Positions 1 through 7,681 of a stretch of DNA of 38,995 nucleotides are shown in pieces. A model generated the notes under the pieces. The model ran no database searches and had not been told where the DNA came from. It saw only the letters and a list, made by a program, of their open reading frames with translations. Position 1 is the first letter of the stretch; the number at the start of each line of letters is the position of its first letter. Source of the DNA: Thiobacillus sp. (GTDB lineage: Bacteria > Pseudomonadota > Gammaproteobacteria > Burkholderiales > Thiobacillaceae). Made by a program: the position numbers and the translations under genes. Location of the stretch: contig JAGVGD010000077.1 of the NCBI GenBank assembly GCA_020057245.1, positions 1 to 38,995 on the forward strand. The letters are read 5' to 3'.

Positions 1-1113
1 CAGCATACGGTCGGTCGGCGTGAACTGGAAAAGCGCGCCCTGGAAGACACCCTGGCCGCGGTCAACGACAGCACCCCGATGCCGTCCGGGCGCGGCCGTT
101 GGGCGCCGGTTGCGCTGGCCGTGCTGATTCCGGTCGCCGCCGTGGGCCTGTATCTCAAGGTCGGTACGCCCGAGGCCATCGCACCGCTGGCGTCGCCCAC
201 GCAGGATGCGAACGCCGCGCCTGCCAGCGCGCAGGGCGGTAGTCCGCACAGTACCTCCTTTGACAGCATCCGGGCCATGGCCGAGAAACTTGCGGCCAGC
301 CTGAAAGACAAGCCGGACGATGGGGCGGGCTGGGCCATGCTGGCGCGTTCCTACAACGTGCTGGGCCGCTTTGTCGAAGCGGCTGACGCCTATGCCCGTG
401 CCGAAAAACTGCTGCCGCCCGATGCCCAGCTGCTGACCGACCATGCCGATGCGCTGGCGATGTCGCAGGGGCAGTCGCTCGAAGGCGAGCCGCTGGCCTT
501 GCTTCAGCGTGCCCTGAAAATCGACCCCGCCAACTTCAAGGCACTGGCGCTGATGGGCACTGCCTCCTTCGATCGCAAGGACTACAAGGGCGCAATTGCT
601 TACTGGGAAAAAGTGGTGCAGACGGCTCCGGCTGATTCGGAATTCACCCAGTCGGTGCAAGCCAGCCTGGATGAAGCGCGTGCCCTGGCTGAAGGACGCA
701 CCCCGACCGCCGCGCTGCCGAACATCATGCCCGCAGCAGTGGAAGCGGCTGCCCCCGCCGCTGCCGCTGGGGGGCAGGTCGGTGGCGAGGTCAAGCTGGC
801 GCCAGCGCTGGCGGCCAAAGTGGCGCCCGGGGATACGGTGTTCATTTTCGCGCGTGCTGAAAAGGGCCCGCGCATGCCGCTGGCCATCCTGCAGTTGAAA
901 GCGGGCGACCTGCCAGCCCGCTTCAGCCTGGATGATTCCAGCGCCATGGCGCCAGGCATGAAACTGTCGGCGTTTCCTGCGGTTATGGTGGTTGCCCGTA
1001 TTTCAAAAAGCGGCAACGCCAGCGCCCAAAGCGGCGACCTGGAAGGCAGCGTCGGCCCGCTCAAGCCGGGAACCCGGAATCTTCAGATCAGCATCGACCG
1101 GGTCATTCCCTGA
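1..1113 (+). CDS. ccmI: c-type cytochrome biogenesis protein CcmI/CycH (3' part, 5' end outside window)
   Basis: The reading frame is open from base 1, and the translated upstream part (ending RALEDTLAAVND before the first ATG at 79) looks like the conserved arginine/glutamate-rich loop of CcmI, so the true start lies upstream of the window. A membrane segment follows (window residues about 35-56, APVALAVLIPVAAVGLYL). Then comes a proline/alanine linker, a TPR region (about 90-200, with repeats like GWAMLARSYNVLGRFVEAADAYARAE) and a C-terminal beta-rich domain ending GTRNLQISIDRVIP. In this family the TPR part holds apocytochrome c in the periplasm and hands it to the CcmF/CcmH haem ligation complex. 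It is normally the last gene of a ccm operon, so ccm genes probably lie just outside. This fits the many CXXCH proteins downstream in the window. The call is confident; only the 5' end is missing. Confidence 0.88.
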   Translation, partial: QHTVGRRELEKRALEDTLAAVNDSTPMPSGRGRWAPVALAVLIPVAAVGLYLKVGTPEAIAPLASPTQDANAAPASAQGGSPHSTSFDSIRAMAEKLAASLKDKPDDGAGWAMLARSYNVLGRFVEAADAYARAEKLLPPDAQLLTDHADALAMSQGQSLEGEPLALLQRALKIDPANFKALALMGTASFDRKDYKGAIAYWEKVVQTAPADSEFTQSVQASLDEARALAEGRTPTAALPNIMPAAVEAAAPAAAAGGQVGGEVKLAPALAAKVAPGDTVFIFARAEKGPRMPLAILQLKAGDLPARFSLDDSSAMAPGMKLSAFPAVMVVARISKSGNASAQSGDLEGSVGPLKPGTRNLQISIDRVIP

Positions 1114-1245
1114 ATGGTTTCCGTTATTTTAGTTGTCTGCCTTTGGGGTTGAGGGAGACATTCGATCAGGATGCTCGCCCCCTCGTTTCTGTCCAGGCGC
1201 AGTCAATGTGAAATCGCGCTTAAGCAAACGAACAAACCACCGGTT

Positions 1246-1830
1246 TCAATCCAAATCCTTGCGCATCCGCGGCGGTGCCGCGTAAGTGCACCGACCCAAA
1301 GCAATCACCAAGGCAGGGGACTCGCCCGATGGAATGCCCAGCGCGGCCCTGAGCGCGGCATCGTCGAAGCCTCCGATCGGGCAACTGCCCAGGCCCAGAT
1401 GGGCTGCCTGCAACAGGATGTGCGCGGCGGCGAAGTTGCACTGGCCCCGGGCCCAGGCGGACACATCTTCCGCATGATGGAGCGCCCGATAGGATTCATA
1501 GATGGACGTCGTATCCTGACCTCGCGTTTCGGCTTCGAAACGTGCGCGCACGTAATCCGAATCCGGGTCGAGTGCGTCGACTAGGGCGACGATGCCGATG
1601 AAAGCGGCGGCCGTGGCGGCGGCGGGCTGGTCGTAGCAGGCACGGGCGATGGCCGCTCGCTCCGTCGCGTCCGTCACGCTGATGAATCGCCAGGGTTCGA
1701 GGCCGAATGCCGACGGCGCGAGCCGGCCGGCCTCGCGCAATACACTGAGTTCGTGGGTGCTGATGGTCTGCCCGGCGACGAACTGGCGGCAGGCGTAGCG
1801 TTGTTGGATAGCATCGAGCAGGCTGGGCAT
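1246..1830 (-). CDS. Nitroreductase family protein
   Basis: The 194-aa protein has the nitroreductase-fold signature. The N-terminal IQQRYACRQF carries the Arg-rich FMN phosphate contact, followed by LREAGRLAPSAFGLEPWRFI and, near the C terminus, LQAAHLGLGSCPIGGF. Members are FMN-dependent NAD(P)H oxidoreductases acting on nitro compounds, quinones or similar acceptors in the cytoplasm. The length matches the short NfsB/YdjA-like groups. The start at 1830 has a GGAG-type ribosome site about 10 nt upstream. The gene converges on ccmI and lies 69 nt downstream of a HIT-like gene on the same strand. The substrate cannot be read from sequence. Confidence 0.85.
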   Translation of the reverse strand: MPSLLDAIQQRYACRQFVAGQTISTHELSVLREAGRLAPSAFGLEPWRFISVTDATERAAIARACYDQPAAATAAAFIGIVALVDALDPDSDYVRARFEAETRGQDTTSIYESYRALHHAEDVSAWARGQCNFAAAHILLQAAHLGLGSCPIGGFDDAALRAALGIPSGESPALVIALGRCTYAAPPRMRKDLD

Positions 1831-1899
1831 CGCGGCTTTCTCCGGAGAAGCATTGGCTCAGCTTAGGACACGCCGGGATGGCTTCAATGATTCCCTGGA

Positions 1900-2934
1900 T
1901 TACAGTGCGAAACCCGCCAGTTCCAGCTCAAATGCCTGCGCGCTCAGTGCCTCGAACGTGTCGCGGCTGAACAGGGTGACGACCCCCGCCATTTCGCTCC
2001 AGCCATAGCCGCTGCACTGGGCGTTCAGCTGGCTGCTGTCCTGCGGGACGCGGGGGATGAGGTGCAGGCAATTCTGGCTGTAGATCAGGTTATAGGGGAT
2101 GTTGTGCTGGTGCAGCTGGTCGAGCTGGAACCAGGCGGCGGCCGGATCGCTGAAACGCTGGCAGGGTAGGGGGTAGGCGATGCTGCCGCCGTTGTGGCCG
2201 AAGCGCGCGTCCTGCACCGGCAGCGGGCTGGCCTGCACGAAGCTCTGGAAGTGCATGTGGTTGACCGATGCGCCTGCGCCGTAGCTGTTGTAGCCGAGGC
2301 AGAGGCCGGGTACGTTGGCTTCGGCGCAAAGTCGCCATGCCCAGCCGTGCAGTTCGGGGCTCAGGTATTGCGGCAGTTGGTGCAAGGGTTCCGGCACCAG
2401 CAGGCCATGCAGACGGGCGAACGGGAATTTGTTGTAGAGAATGCGCGCGGGTTTGCCAGCCAGTTCGCCTTCCCAGAATATTTCCTTGGCCAGAAACGGC
2501 CGGTTGAAGTGAAAGCCGTCTGGATTGAACGGGCACAGCAGGCGGTCGAATTGCAGTCCGCTGGTGCGCGGCGGGCGCAGGGCGCGGATGGGATTGAACA
2601 GCATCTCCCAGGGGCCGGCGCGGCGGCTTTGCAAGGTTTGCAGATGGGCAAATCCAATGGCGTGCAGTTTGAGAAACACCAGAATGTCGTCGTCGGGCTC
2701 GGTCAGCTTGCGGCTTTGCCGCAAGGCTGCGGTGAGGGCGTCAGCAAGTTCGGTGTGGCGTGCTGCCAGGGCGGGGCCGAGTTGTGTCCACAGGCCGGCG
2801 TCGTAGGCGGCGTTAGCCAGCACCAGGATGTAGACGCCGAGGCTGCGGTGGCTTTCCAGCATCGCGGTGAGGCGGTCGGCGAAGGCGGATTCGAGCGCAG
2901 GCGCGGAACTGAAGGGCGAAGGCGTGGCCGGCAT
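1900..2934 (-). CDS. HIT/GalT-superfamily nucleotidyl phosphorylase-like protein
   Basis: The 344-aa protein carries a HxHxQ histidine triad at residues 226-230 (in SVNHMHFQSF). This motif forms the nucleotidylated histidine in GalT, Ap4A phosphorylase and GDP-hexose phosphorylases. Supporting context around it is LYNKFPFARLHGLLVPEP (about 167-183), equivalent to the conserved NKFP and H-x-L-x-VPE elements of those enzymes, and a late HLIPR strand. The N-terminal 110 residues look helical. I therefore expect transfer or phosphorolysis of a nucleotide-linked substrate (NDP-sugar or dinucleoside polyphosphate), but cannot choose which. The start at 2934 has no good ribosome site. An inverted-repeat element (2948-3060) ends 13 nt upstream and separates it from the DUF302 gene. 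Confidence 0.7.
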   Translation of the reverse strand: MPATPSPFSSAPALESAFADRLTAMLESHRSLGVYILVLANAAYDAGLWTQLGPALAARHTELADALTAALRQSRKLTEPDDDILVFLKLHAIGFAHLQTLQSRRAGPWEMLFNPIRALRPPRTSGLQFDRLLCPFNPDGFHFNRPFLAKEIFWEGELAGKPARILYNKFPFARLHGLLVPEPLHQLPQYLSPELHGWAWRLCAEANVPGLCLGYNSYGAGASVNHMHFQSFVQASPLPVQDARFGHNGGSIAYPLPCQRFSDPAAAWFQLDQLHQHNIPYNLIYSQNCLHLIPRVPQDSSQLNAQCSGYGWSEMAGVVTLFSRDTFEALSAQAFELELAGFAL

Positions 2935-2947
2935 GCGGGGCGCGTTC

Positions 2948-3060
2948 AGCCTAGAAACCGCAGTTGGACGAGCCCGCTGGTGAACGTGATCGGAGGCAAA
3001 AAACTCAGATTCATGCGGTATTCCTCAAAGTGACAAGCGGTCAACTGCGGTTTTTAGGCT
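2948..3060. repeat. Inverted-repeat element A (MITE-like), 113 bp
   Basis: The ends are near-perfect 19-bp inverted repeats: AGCCTAGAAACCGCAGTTG at 2948-2966 and CAACTGCGGTTTTTAGGCT at 3042-3060, with one mismatch. The interior shares blocks with element B at 6377-6614: GTTGGACG near one end, TTCATGCGGT inside, and AGCGGTCAACTGCGG at the other end. It abuts the stop codon of the DUF302 gene (TGA complement at 3060-3062) and lies 13 nt from the next start. No transposase is visible. Interpretation as a non-autonomous mobile or REP-like element is inference. Confidence 0.75.
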
Positions 3061-3779
3061 CAAAGTTCGCCGTTGGCGCCTGCACGCATCACGCTGTCGA
3101 GCTTGCCGCGAATGGCGAGCGCGCCATCGCGCAGTTCCGGTGTGATGTTCAGCTGCTTGCCGGCCAGATCGATGCCGGTCACGTCCCAGTCCAGCGTCAG
3201 CACCCAGATGTTCTTGTCGGCGTCTTCCATCACGGCGATGCGGCAGGGCATGAACACCACCATTTCGGGAATCACCCGCAGCATGTCGCGGCCGACGGCG
3301 ATGTCGCAGAAGCTGAAGACTTCGATGCGCGGCGCGGCGTTGTCATTCAGCACAGCCTTGAAGTCTTTCGACATCAGGTTTTTGCCAACGAGTTTCAGGT
3401 TGACCTGGTTGGCGCGCAGCATCATCGATTCGACCACTTCGTCGAACGTGATGCCGGGCTTGGCTTTGTATTTGACGACGAAATGGTTGACCGTTTCGCG
3501 CGCGTCCATTTGCGCCATGTGGGTCGTCACCGGCATGGCCAGCTGCTGCCAGTGCTTTTTTTCCTCGGGGGTAAGAATGCGGTTCATCTGGTAGTCGCGG
3601 TAGGGGGGCGGCGCGGCCTGCTGCACGATCACGGGGCCGTAGGGGGTCTGGGTGGGATCGATCCAGCCGTTTGCCGCAAGGGCGGGTTGGGCGGCCTGCC
3701 CGGCGGGTGCGGAAGGCTCGGTGGCCATGGCCGACAGGCTGCACATCCAGGCGAAGGCGAACGAAACAAGGCGCTTCAT
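3060..3779 (-). CDS. Secreted DUF302-domain protein
   Basis: The 239-aa protein has a clear signal peptide (MKRLVSFAFAWMCSLSAMA, residues 1-19) and a proline-rich linker. The C-terminal part (about 95-235) resembles DUF302, with KYKAKPGITFDEVVESM, FSFCDIAVGRDMLRVIPEMVVFMPCRIAV and a strand-rich end. DUF302 proteins are small envelope or cytoplasmic proteins of unknown biochemistry, often near sulfur and redox genes. Two cysteines (in SFCDI and MPCRI) sit where several DUF302 proteins have them. The gene ends directly on element A. The start at 3779 lies 61 nt downstream of the histidine kinase stop. Confidence 0.75.
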   Translation of the reverse strand: MKRLVSFAFAWMCSLSAMATEPSAPAGQAAQPALAANGWIDPTQTPYGPVIVQQAAPPPYRDYQMNRILTPEEKKHWQQLAMPVTTHMAQMDARETVNHFVVKYKAKPGITFDEVVESMMLRANQVNLKLVGKNLMSKDFKAVLNDNAAPRIEVFSFCDIAVGRDMLRVIPEMVVFMPCRIAVMEDADKNIWVLTLDWDVTGIDLAGKQLNITPELRDGALAIRGKLDSVMRAGANGEL

Positions 3780-3840
3780 GATGGGTCTCCTGCGTAAGGT
3801 GGGTCTATCGTACGCGCCATGAAGCAGGCGTCAACGGCCT

Positions 3841-6375
3841 TCAGGCGCCCGCGCGAAAAGTCGCTTCCAGCGTGGCGAGTTCGCGCGCGGCGCAAGCGAA
3901 GTCGCGGTCGCGCAGACAGGCTTCGATGCGTGCGGCTGCGTCCTGAATCGCACGGGCGGTGACGCTGGCGGCGGCGCCCTTGAGTGCGTGCGCTTCCTTG
4001 CGGCAGGTATCGAGATCGGCCTGCTCGATGCCCTGTTTGAGCACGCTGAGGCTGGCTTCGGTAGTGCTGAGAAACAGGCTGGCCAGATCCTTCACCAGCT
4101 CGGGATTGCCGGGGTAGCGGGCGTGGAGGGCGGACAGGTCGAGCAGCGGGGCAGCGGCTGGCGCGCCGGCCTTGATGAGCGCATCGTCGCGCGGCAGCCA
4201 CTGCGTCAGCAGCGCACCCAGCGCGGATTCGGTATAGGGCTTGGCCAGGTAATCGTTCGCGCCCGCGGCCAGGCAGATCGCGCGGAAATCGGTGTTGGCA
4301 TTGGCGGTGAGCGCGACGATGGGGATGCGGCCGGTATCGCCCGGCATCTGGCGGATCCGCCGGGTGGCTTCCAGGCCGTCCATTTCCGGCATCTGCCAGT
4401 CCATCAGCACCAGGTCGAAATCCTCGTTTGCCAGGCGTTGCAGCACCTCGGTTCCGCTGGCGACGATGACATGCTGCAGGCCCATGGCATTGAGCTGGTG
4501 CGCCAGGACTTTCTGGTTGACCGGATGATCCTCGGCAACCAGGATGCGCCCCTGCAACTGGAGCAGGGTGGGTGCGGGCAACTCGGCCAGGGGCAGGGTG
4601 GTAGGTGCCAGCTTCAGCGCGAGGGCGAATCGGCTGCCCTGCCCCGGCGTGCTTTCGACGCTGAGCTGGCCCGCCATCAGCTGCGCCAGCTGGCTGCTCA
4701 CTGCAAGCCCGAGCCCGGTGCCGCCGAAGCGCCGGGTGGTCGACGAATCGGCTTGCGAGAATGCCTGGAACAGCCGGCTCTGGGTTTCGGTGCTCATCCC
4801 GATGCCGTGGTCCTGCACGGTGAAGCGGCAATCGATAAACCCATCGATCGCTTCAAAATTGACCGTCAACTCGATTTCGCCGGCATGGGTGAACTTGATC
4901 GCGTTGTCGACCAGATTGAGCAGGATCTGGCGGATGCGGGTGGGATCGCCGAGCAGGGCGGCGGGAGCGGTAGCGGGCAGGGTGAGCTTGAGATTGAGGT
5001 TTTTTTCCAGCGCGCGCGCCTGAAACAGGGCGACCACGCCCTGCACCAGCGCCACCGGCGAGAACGCAACCTGTTCGATTTCCAGTTTGCCGGCCTCGAT
5101 TTTAGAGAAGTCGAGAATGTCGTTGATGATGGTAAGCAGGCTTTCCGCCGAGCTTTTGAGCGTGGCGGTGTACTCGCGCTGCTGGCCGTCGAGCGGGGTT
5201 TTCAGCAGCAGGCTGCTCATGCCGAGAATGCCGTGCATCGGGGTGCGAATTTCGTGGCTGACGTTGGCGACGAATTCGGATTTTGACCTGGCCATTTTGA
5301 GTTCGGCCTCGCGTGCGGCCTCCTTGGCTGCTTCGGCCGCGCGGCGCTCAGAGACATCCCGCATGATGGCCTGGATCACCGGCTTGCCTTCCAGCTGCAT
5401 CGCATGCAGGGCGATTTCGGCGGAGAACACCGAGCCGTCCTGGCGCCGCCCCTGCCAGTCCATCACCGCATGTCCCTGTTCATGTGCCAGCTTGATGAAG
5501 CGCATGGCATGGTCTTTCGCGGTGGCGCCGTCGGCCTGCATGGTGGTGCCAAGCTGCTGGATCGGCGTGCGCAGAAAGTCGCTGACCGTATCCATGCCGA
5601 ACAGGGCCAGCGTGGCCGGGTTGCAGTCGGTGAACACCTTGTCGTTGAGAATGACGACGGCGTCGGAGTTGGATTCGAACAGGGTCTGGTATTTGAGGCG
5701 TTCGGTTTCCAGCTGCCGGGTCTGCTTCATCAGATAGCGACCCACCAGCACGGCGACCAGCGTCGCCAGCAAGGTGGCGAGTACGCCCAGCACCAGCATC
5801 AGTTTGCGGGTGGCCTGGTAGGCGGCGTAGGTTTGTGCGAGTGCAGCTTCGTTCTCTTCGCGCTGCAGGCTGGTCATGTTGTCGAGCGCTTCCACCAGCT
5901 GGTTCTGCAGGGGAATGACCTCCAGCTGTAACTGGCGCAAAGCGGCGTAATTGTTGTCGGCGAGCGCGGCCTCGACAACGTTGAATACGGCCGGCTGGTT
6001 GCTTGCAGTGGTGTCGTCCAGCTCGGCCATCAGCCGGCGTTCCTCCGGCGTTTGCAGAATGCCGACCAGCTGGTTGCGATCCTTGATGTAGCGTTCGCCG
6101 TATTCGATGAATTGCACGAACAGCTGGTTTTTTTCCCAGGGATCGGTCGATACCACGATGGTGTGCATCAGCACCGCGCGATCGCGCAGGGTGTCGCGCA
6201 TGCGCGAAGCAAGGCGGGTCTTGAGGTTGTTGACGGTGACCACGTTGGCCAGCTCGCTGTTGAGCTGCGCCATCTGGGTGACGCCCAGCCCGATCACCAC
6301 CAGCATCAGCAGCAGGGCGACGGTGAAACCGAGCCCGACATTGAACAGCAGGCCGCGTAGCGGGGATAGCGGCAT
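3841..6375 (-). CDS. Hybrid sensor histidine kinase (PAS, HisKA, HATPase, REC, Hpt)
   Basis: Starting at ATG 6375 the protein is 844 aa; an in-frame extension upstream to 6552 is only translation of repeat element B. Domains run in this order. TM1 is about 10-32, then a helical periplasmic sensor region (about 33-190) and TM2 (about 192-216). A PAS domain spans about 228-340. HisKA has H374 in VSHEIRTP. HATPase has the N box LVDNAIKFT, DHGIGM and GGTGLGLAVS. The receiver has acceptor D659 in LMDWQMPEMDG, and an Hpt domain has H796 in EAHALKGAAAS. All phosphorelay residues are present, so it resembles BarA/TorS-type kinases that pass phosphate to a separate regulator. No cognate regulator is visible nearby. 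The ligand is unknown. The gene follows the iron transporter ATPase across element B. Confidence 0.93.
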   Translation of the reverse strand: MPLSPLRGLLFNVGLGFTVALLLMLVVIGLGVTQMAQLNSELANVVTVNNLKTRLASRMRDTLRDRAVLMHTIVVSTDPWEKNQLFVQFIEYGERYIKDRNQLVGILQTPEERRLMAELDDTTASNQPAVFNVVEAALADNNYAALRQLQLEVIPLQNQLVEALDNMTSLQREENEAALAQTYAAYQATRKLMLVLGVLATLLATLVAVLVGRYLMKQTRQLETERLKYQTLFESNSDAVVILNDKVFTDCNPATLALFGMDTVSDFLRTPIQQLGTTMQADGATAKDHAMRFIKLAHEQGHAVMDWQGRRQDGSVFSAEIALHAMQLEGKPVIQAIMRDVSERRAAEAAKEAAREAELKMARSKSEFVANVSHEIRTPMHGILGMSSLLLKTPLDGQQREYTATLKSSAESLLTIINDILDFSKIEAGKLEIEQVAFSPVALVQGVVALFQARALEKNLNLKLTLPATAPAALLGDPTRIRQILLNLVDNAIKFTHAGEIELTVNFEAIDGFIDCRFTVQDHGIGMSTETQSRLFQAFSQADSSTTRRFGGTGLGLAVSSQLAQLMAGQLSVESTPGQGSRFALALKLAPTTLPLAELPAPTLLQLQGRILVAEDHPVNQKVLAHQLNAMGLQHVIVASGTEVLQRLANEDFDLVLMDWQMPEMDGLEATRRIRQMPGDTGRIPIVALTANANTDFRAICLAAGANDYLAKPYTESALGALLTQWLPRDDALIKAGAPAAAPLLDLSALHARYPGNPELVKDLASLFLSTTEASLSVLKQGIEQADLDTCRKEAHALKGAAASVTARAIQDAAARIEACLRDRDFACAARELATLEATFRAGA

Positions 6376-6376
6376 T

Positions 6377-6614
6377 ATCCTAGAAACCGTAGTTGGACGC
6401 GTCCGAGGGTGCGTCTGATCGGGTGTCTGCCGCGAAGCAACGACGCAGCAGGCCGGGGCCTGCAAGGAGGCGCGACAAAGGCAGGCGCACGAGCAGGCGC
6501 GCCATCGGATGCGTAGCGGACTCACCCAACGGGTGAACGGTATTGAAGGCACTCAATTTTGAGTTCATGCGGTGTGTACGAGGGCGGCGAGCGGTCAACT
6601 GCGGTTTCTAGGAT
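6377..6614. repeat. Inverted-repeat element B (MITE-like), 238 bp
   Basis: The ends are 19-bp inverted repeats: ATCCTAGAAACCGTAGTTG at 6377-6395 and CAACTGCGGTTTCTAGGAT at 6596-6614, with one mismatch. They match the ends of element A at 2948-3060. The interior holds further hairpins: GCAGGCC/GGCCTGC at 6448-6463, TCACCC/GGGTGA at 6522-6536 and ACTCAA/TTGAGT at 6551-6564. It lies between the ATPase and kinase genes. The ATPase stop codon (TAG on the minus strand, 6608-6610) is inside its terminal repeat, and its other end reaches to within one base of the kinase ATG. A 63-codon open frame on the minus strand (start near 6567) is probably not a gene. Confidence 0.78.
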
Positions 6615-7681
6615 TGTTCCTGCCGGAAGGCAACGACGTGATCGACTGCCAGCTTGATGCCGATCCTTTCGCCGATGGCGTGGTTGTGGTGCGAGGGCAC
6701 CAGCGACAGCGCGCGCTGGCCGCTCGGCAGCTTGAGCGTGTAGAGAAACTCGGCGCCGCGGAAGGCCTTGTTTTCGACTTCGGCCAGCAGCAGGCTGTCG
6801 TCGTCGTGGACGATATCGTCGGGCCGCAGCAGCACGTCGACGTGGCAGCTGCGCACGCATTCGTCGCAGCCGCTGGCGTCGCACTCGACCGGGATGTGGC
6901 CGTTGAGCACGCCAAGCTCGATTTCCACCTGATGGTCGTTGATGACTTCGCCGGTGACCAGCGCACCCTGGCCGACGAAGTCGGCGACGAAGCGGTTGGC
7001 CGGTTCGTGATACAGGTTGTAGGGCGTGTCCCACTGCTGGATGCGGCCCTGGTGCATGACGCCGACCCAGTCGGCCAGGGAAAACGCTTCGTGCTGGTCG
7101 TGGGTGACGATGAGCGCGGTGGTGGCTTCGCGCTTGAGGATGTCGCGCACCTCGAGCGACAGCCGTTCGCGCAGCTCGACGTCGAGGTTGGAGAAGGGCT
7201 CGTCCATCAGGATCAGGCGCGGCCGCGGCGCCAGCGCGCGCGCCAGCGCCACGCGCTGTTGCTGGCCGCCGGACAGCTGGTGTGGGAACTGTCCGGCGTG
7301 TTTCGCCAGGCCGACCAGTTCCAGCAATTCGGCGATGCGCGCTTCGCGGGCCGCTCTGGATTCGCCGCGCAGGCCGAAGCCGACGTTGTTCGCCACCGTC
7401 AGATGCGGAAACAGCGCGTAATCCTGGAACACCATGCCGACGCGGCGTTTTTCGGCAGCCAGCATCCAGTCGGGGCGGCTGACGGTTTCGCCGCCGATGC
7501 GGATTTCACCGCTCTGGATCGGCTCGAAGCCGGAGATGCAGCGCAGTGCCGTGGTCTTGCCGCAGCCCGAGGGGCCGAGCAGGCAGCCGATCGCGCCTTC
7601 GGGCAGGGTGAAGGTGAGGTCGGCGATGATTTGCCGGTTGCCGTACGACTGCGAAACCGAGTCGAGCGCCAGTTCAGCCAT
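6608..7681 (-). CDS. fbpC: Ferric-iron ABC importer, ATP-binding protein (FbpC/AfuC type)
   Basis: The 357-aa ATPase has Walker A GPSGCGKT (36-43), Q-loop VFQDYALFPHLTV, signature LSGGQQQRV, Walker B LILMDEPFSNLD and H-loop IVTHDQHEA. A C-terminal TOBE-like regulatory domain follows (about 235-350). It powers uptake through the permease encoded just upstream, which it overlaps by 8 nt. Assignment to the iron(III) class rests on the FbpA-like binding protein and the Fur box upstream. An oddity is a cysteine cluster in the TOBE region, C267-x4-C272-x2-C275-x3-C279 followed by H280, which could bind a metal or Fe-S cluster. The last residues (QEQS) and stop codon run into repeat element B. Confidence 0.9.
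   Translation of the reverse strand: MAELALDSVSQSYGNRQIIADLTFTLPEGAIGCLLGPSGCGKTTALRCISGFEPIQSGEIRIGGETVSRPDWMLAAEKRRVGMVFQDYALFPHLTVANNVGFGLRGESRAAREARIAELLELVGLAKHAGQFPHQLSGGQQQRVALARALAPRPRLILMDEPFSNLDVELRERLSLEVRDILKREATTALIVTHDQHEAFSLADWVGVMHQGRIQQWDTPYNLYHEPANRFVADFVGQGALVTGEVINDHQVEIELGVLNGHIPVECDASGCDECVRSCHVDVLLRPDDIVHDDDSLLLAEVENKAFRGAEFLYTLKLPSGQRALSLVPSHHNHAIGERIGIKLAVDHVVAFRQEQS

Noticed and set aside
6376-6552. N-terminal extension of the histidine kinase to 6552
   Set aside because: The extra 59 residues translate repeat element B, are Cys/Arg-rich and unlike any sensor domain; ATG 6375 precedes a normal membrane helix.
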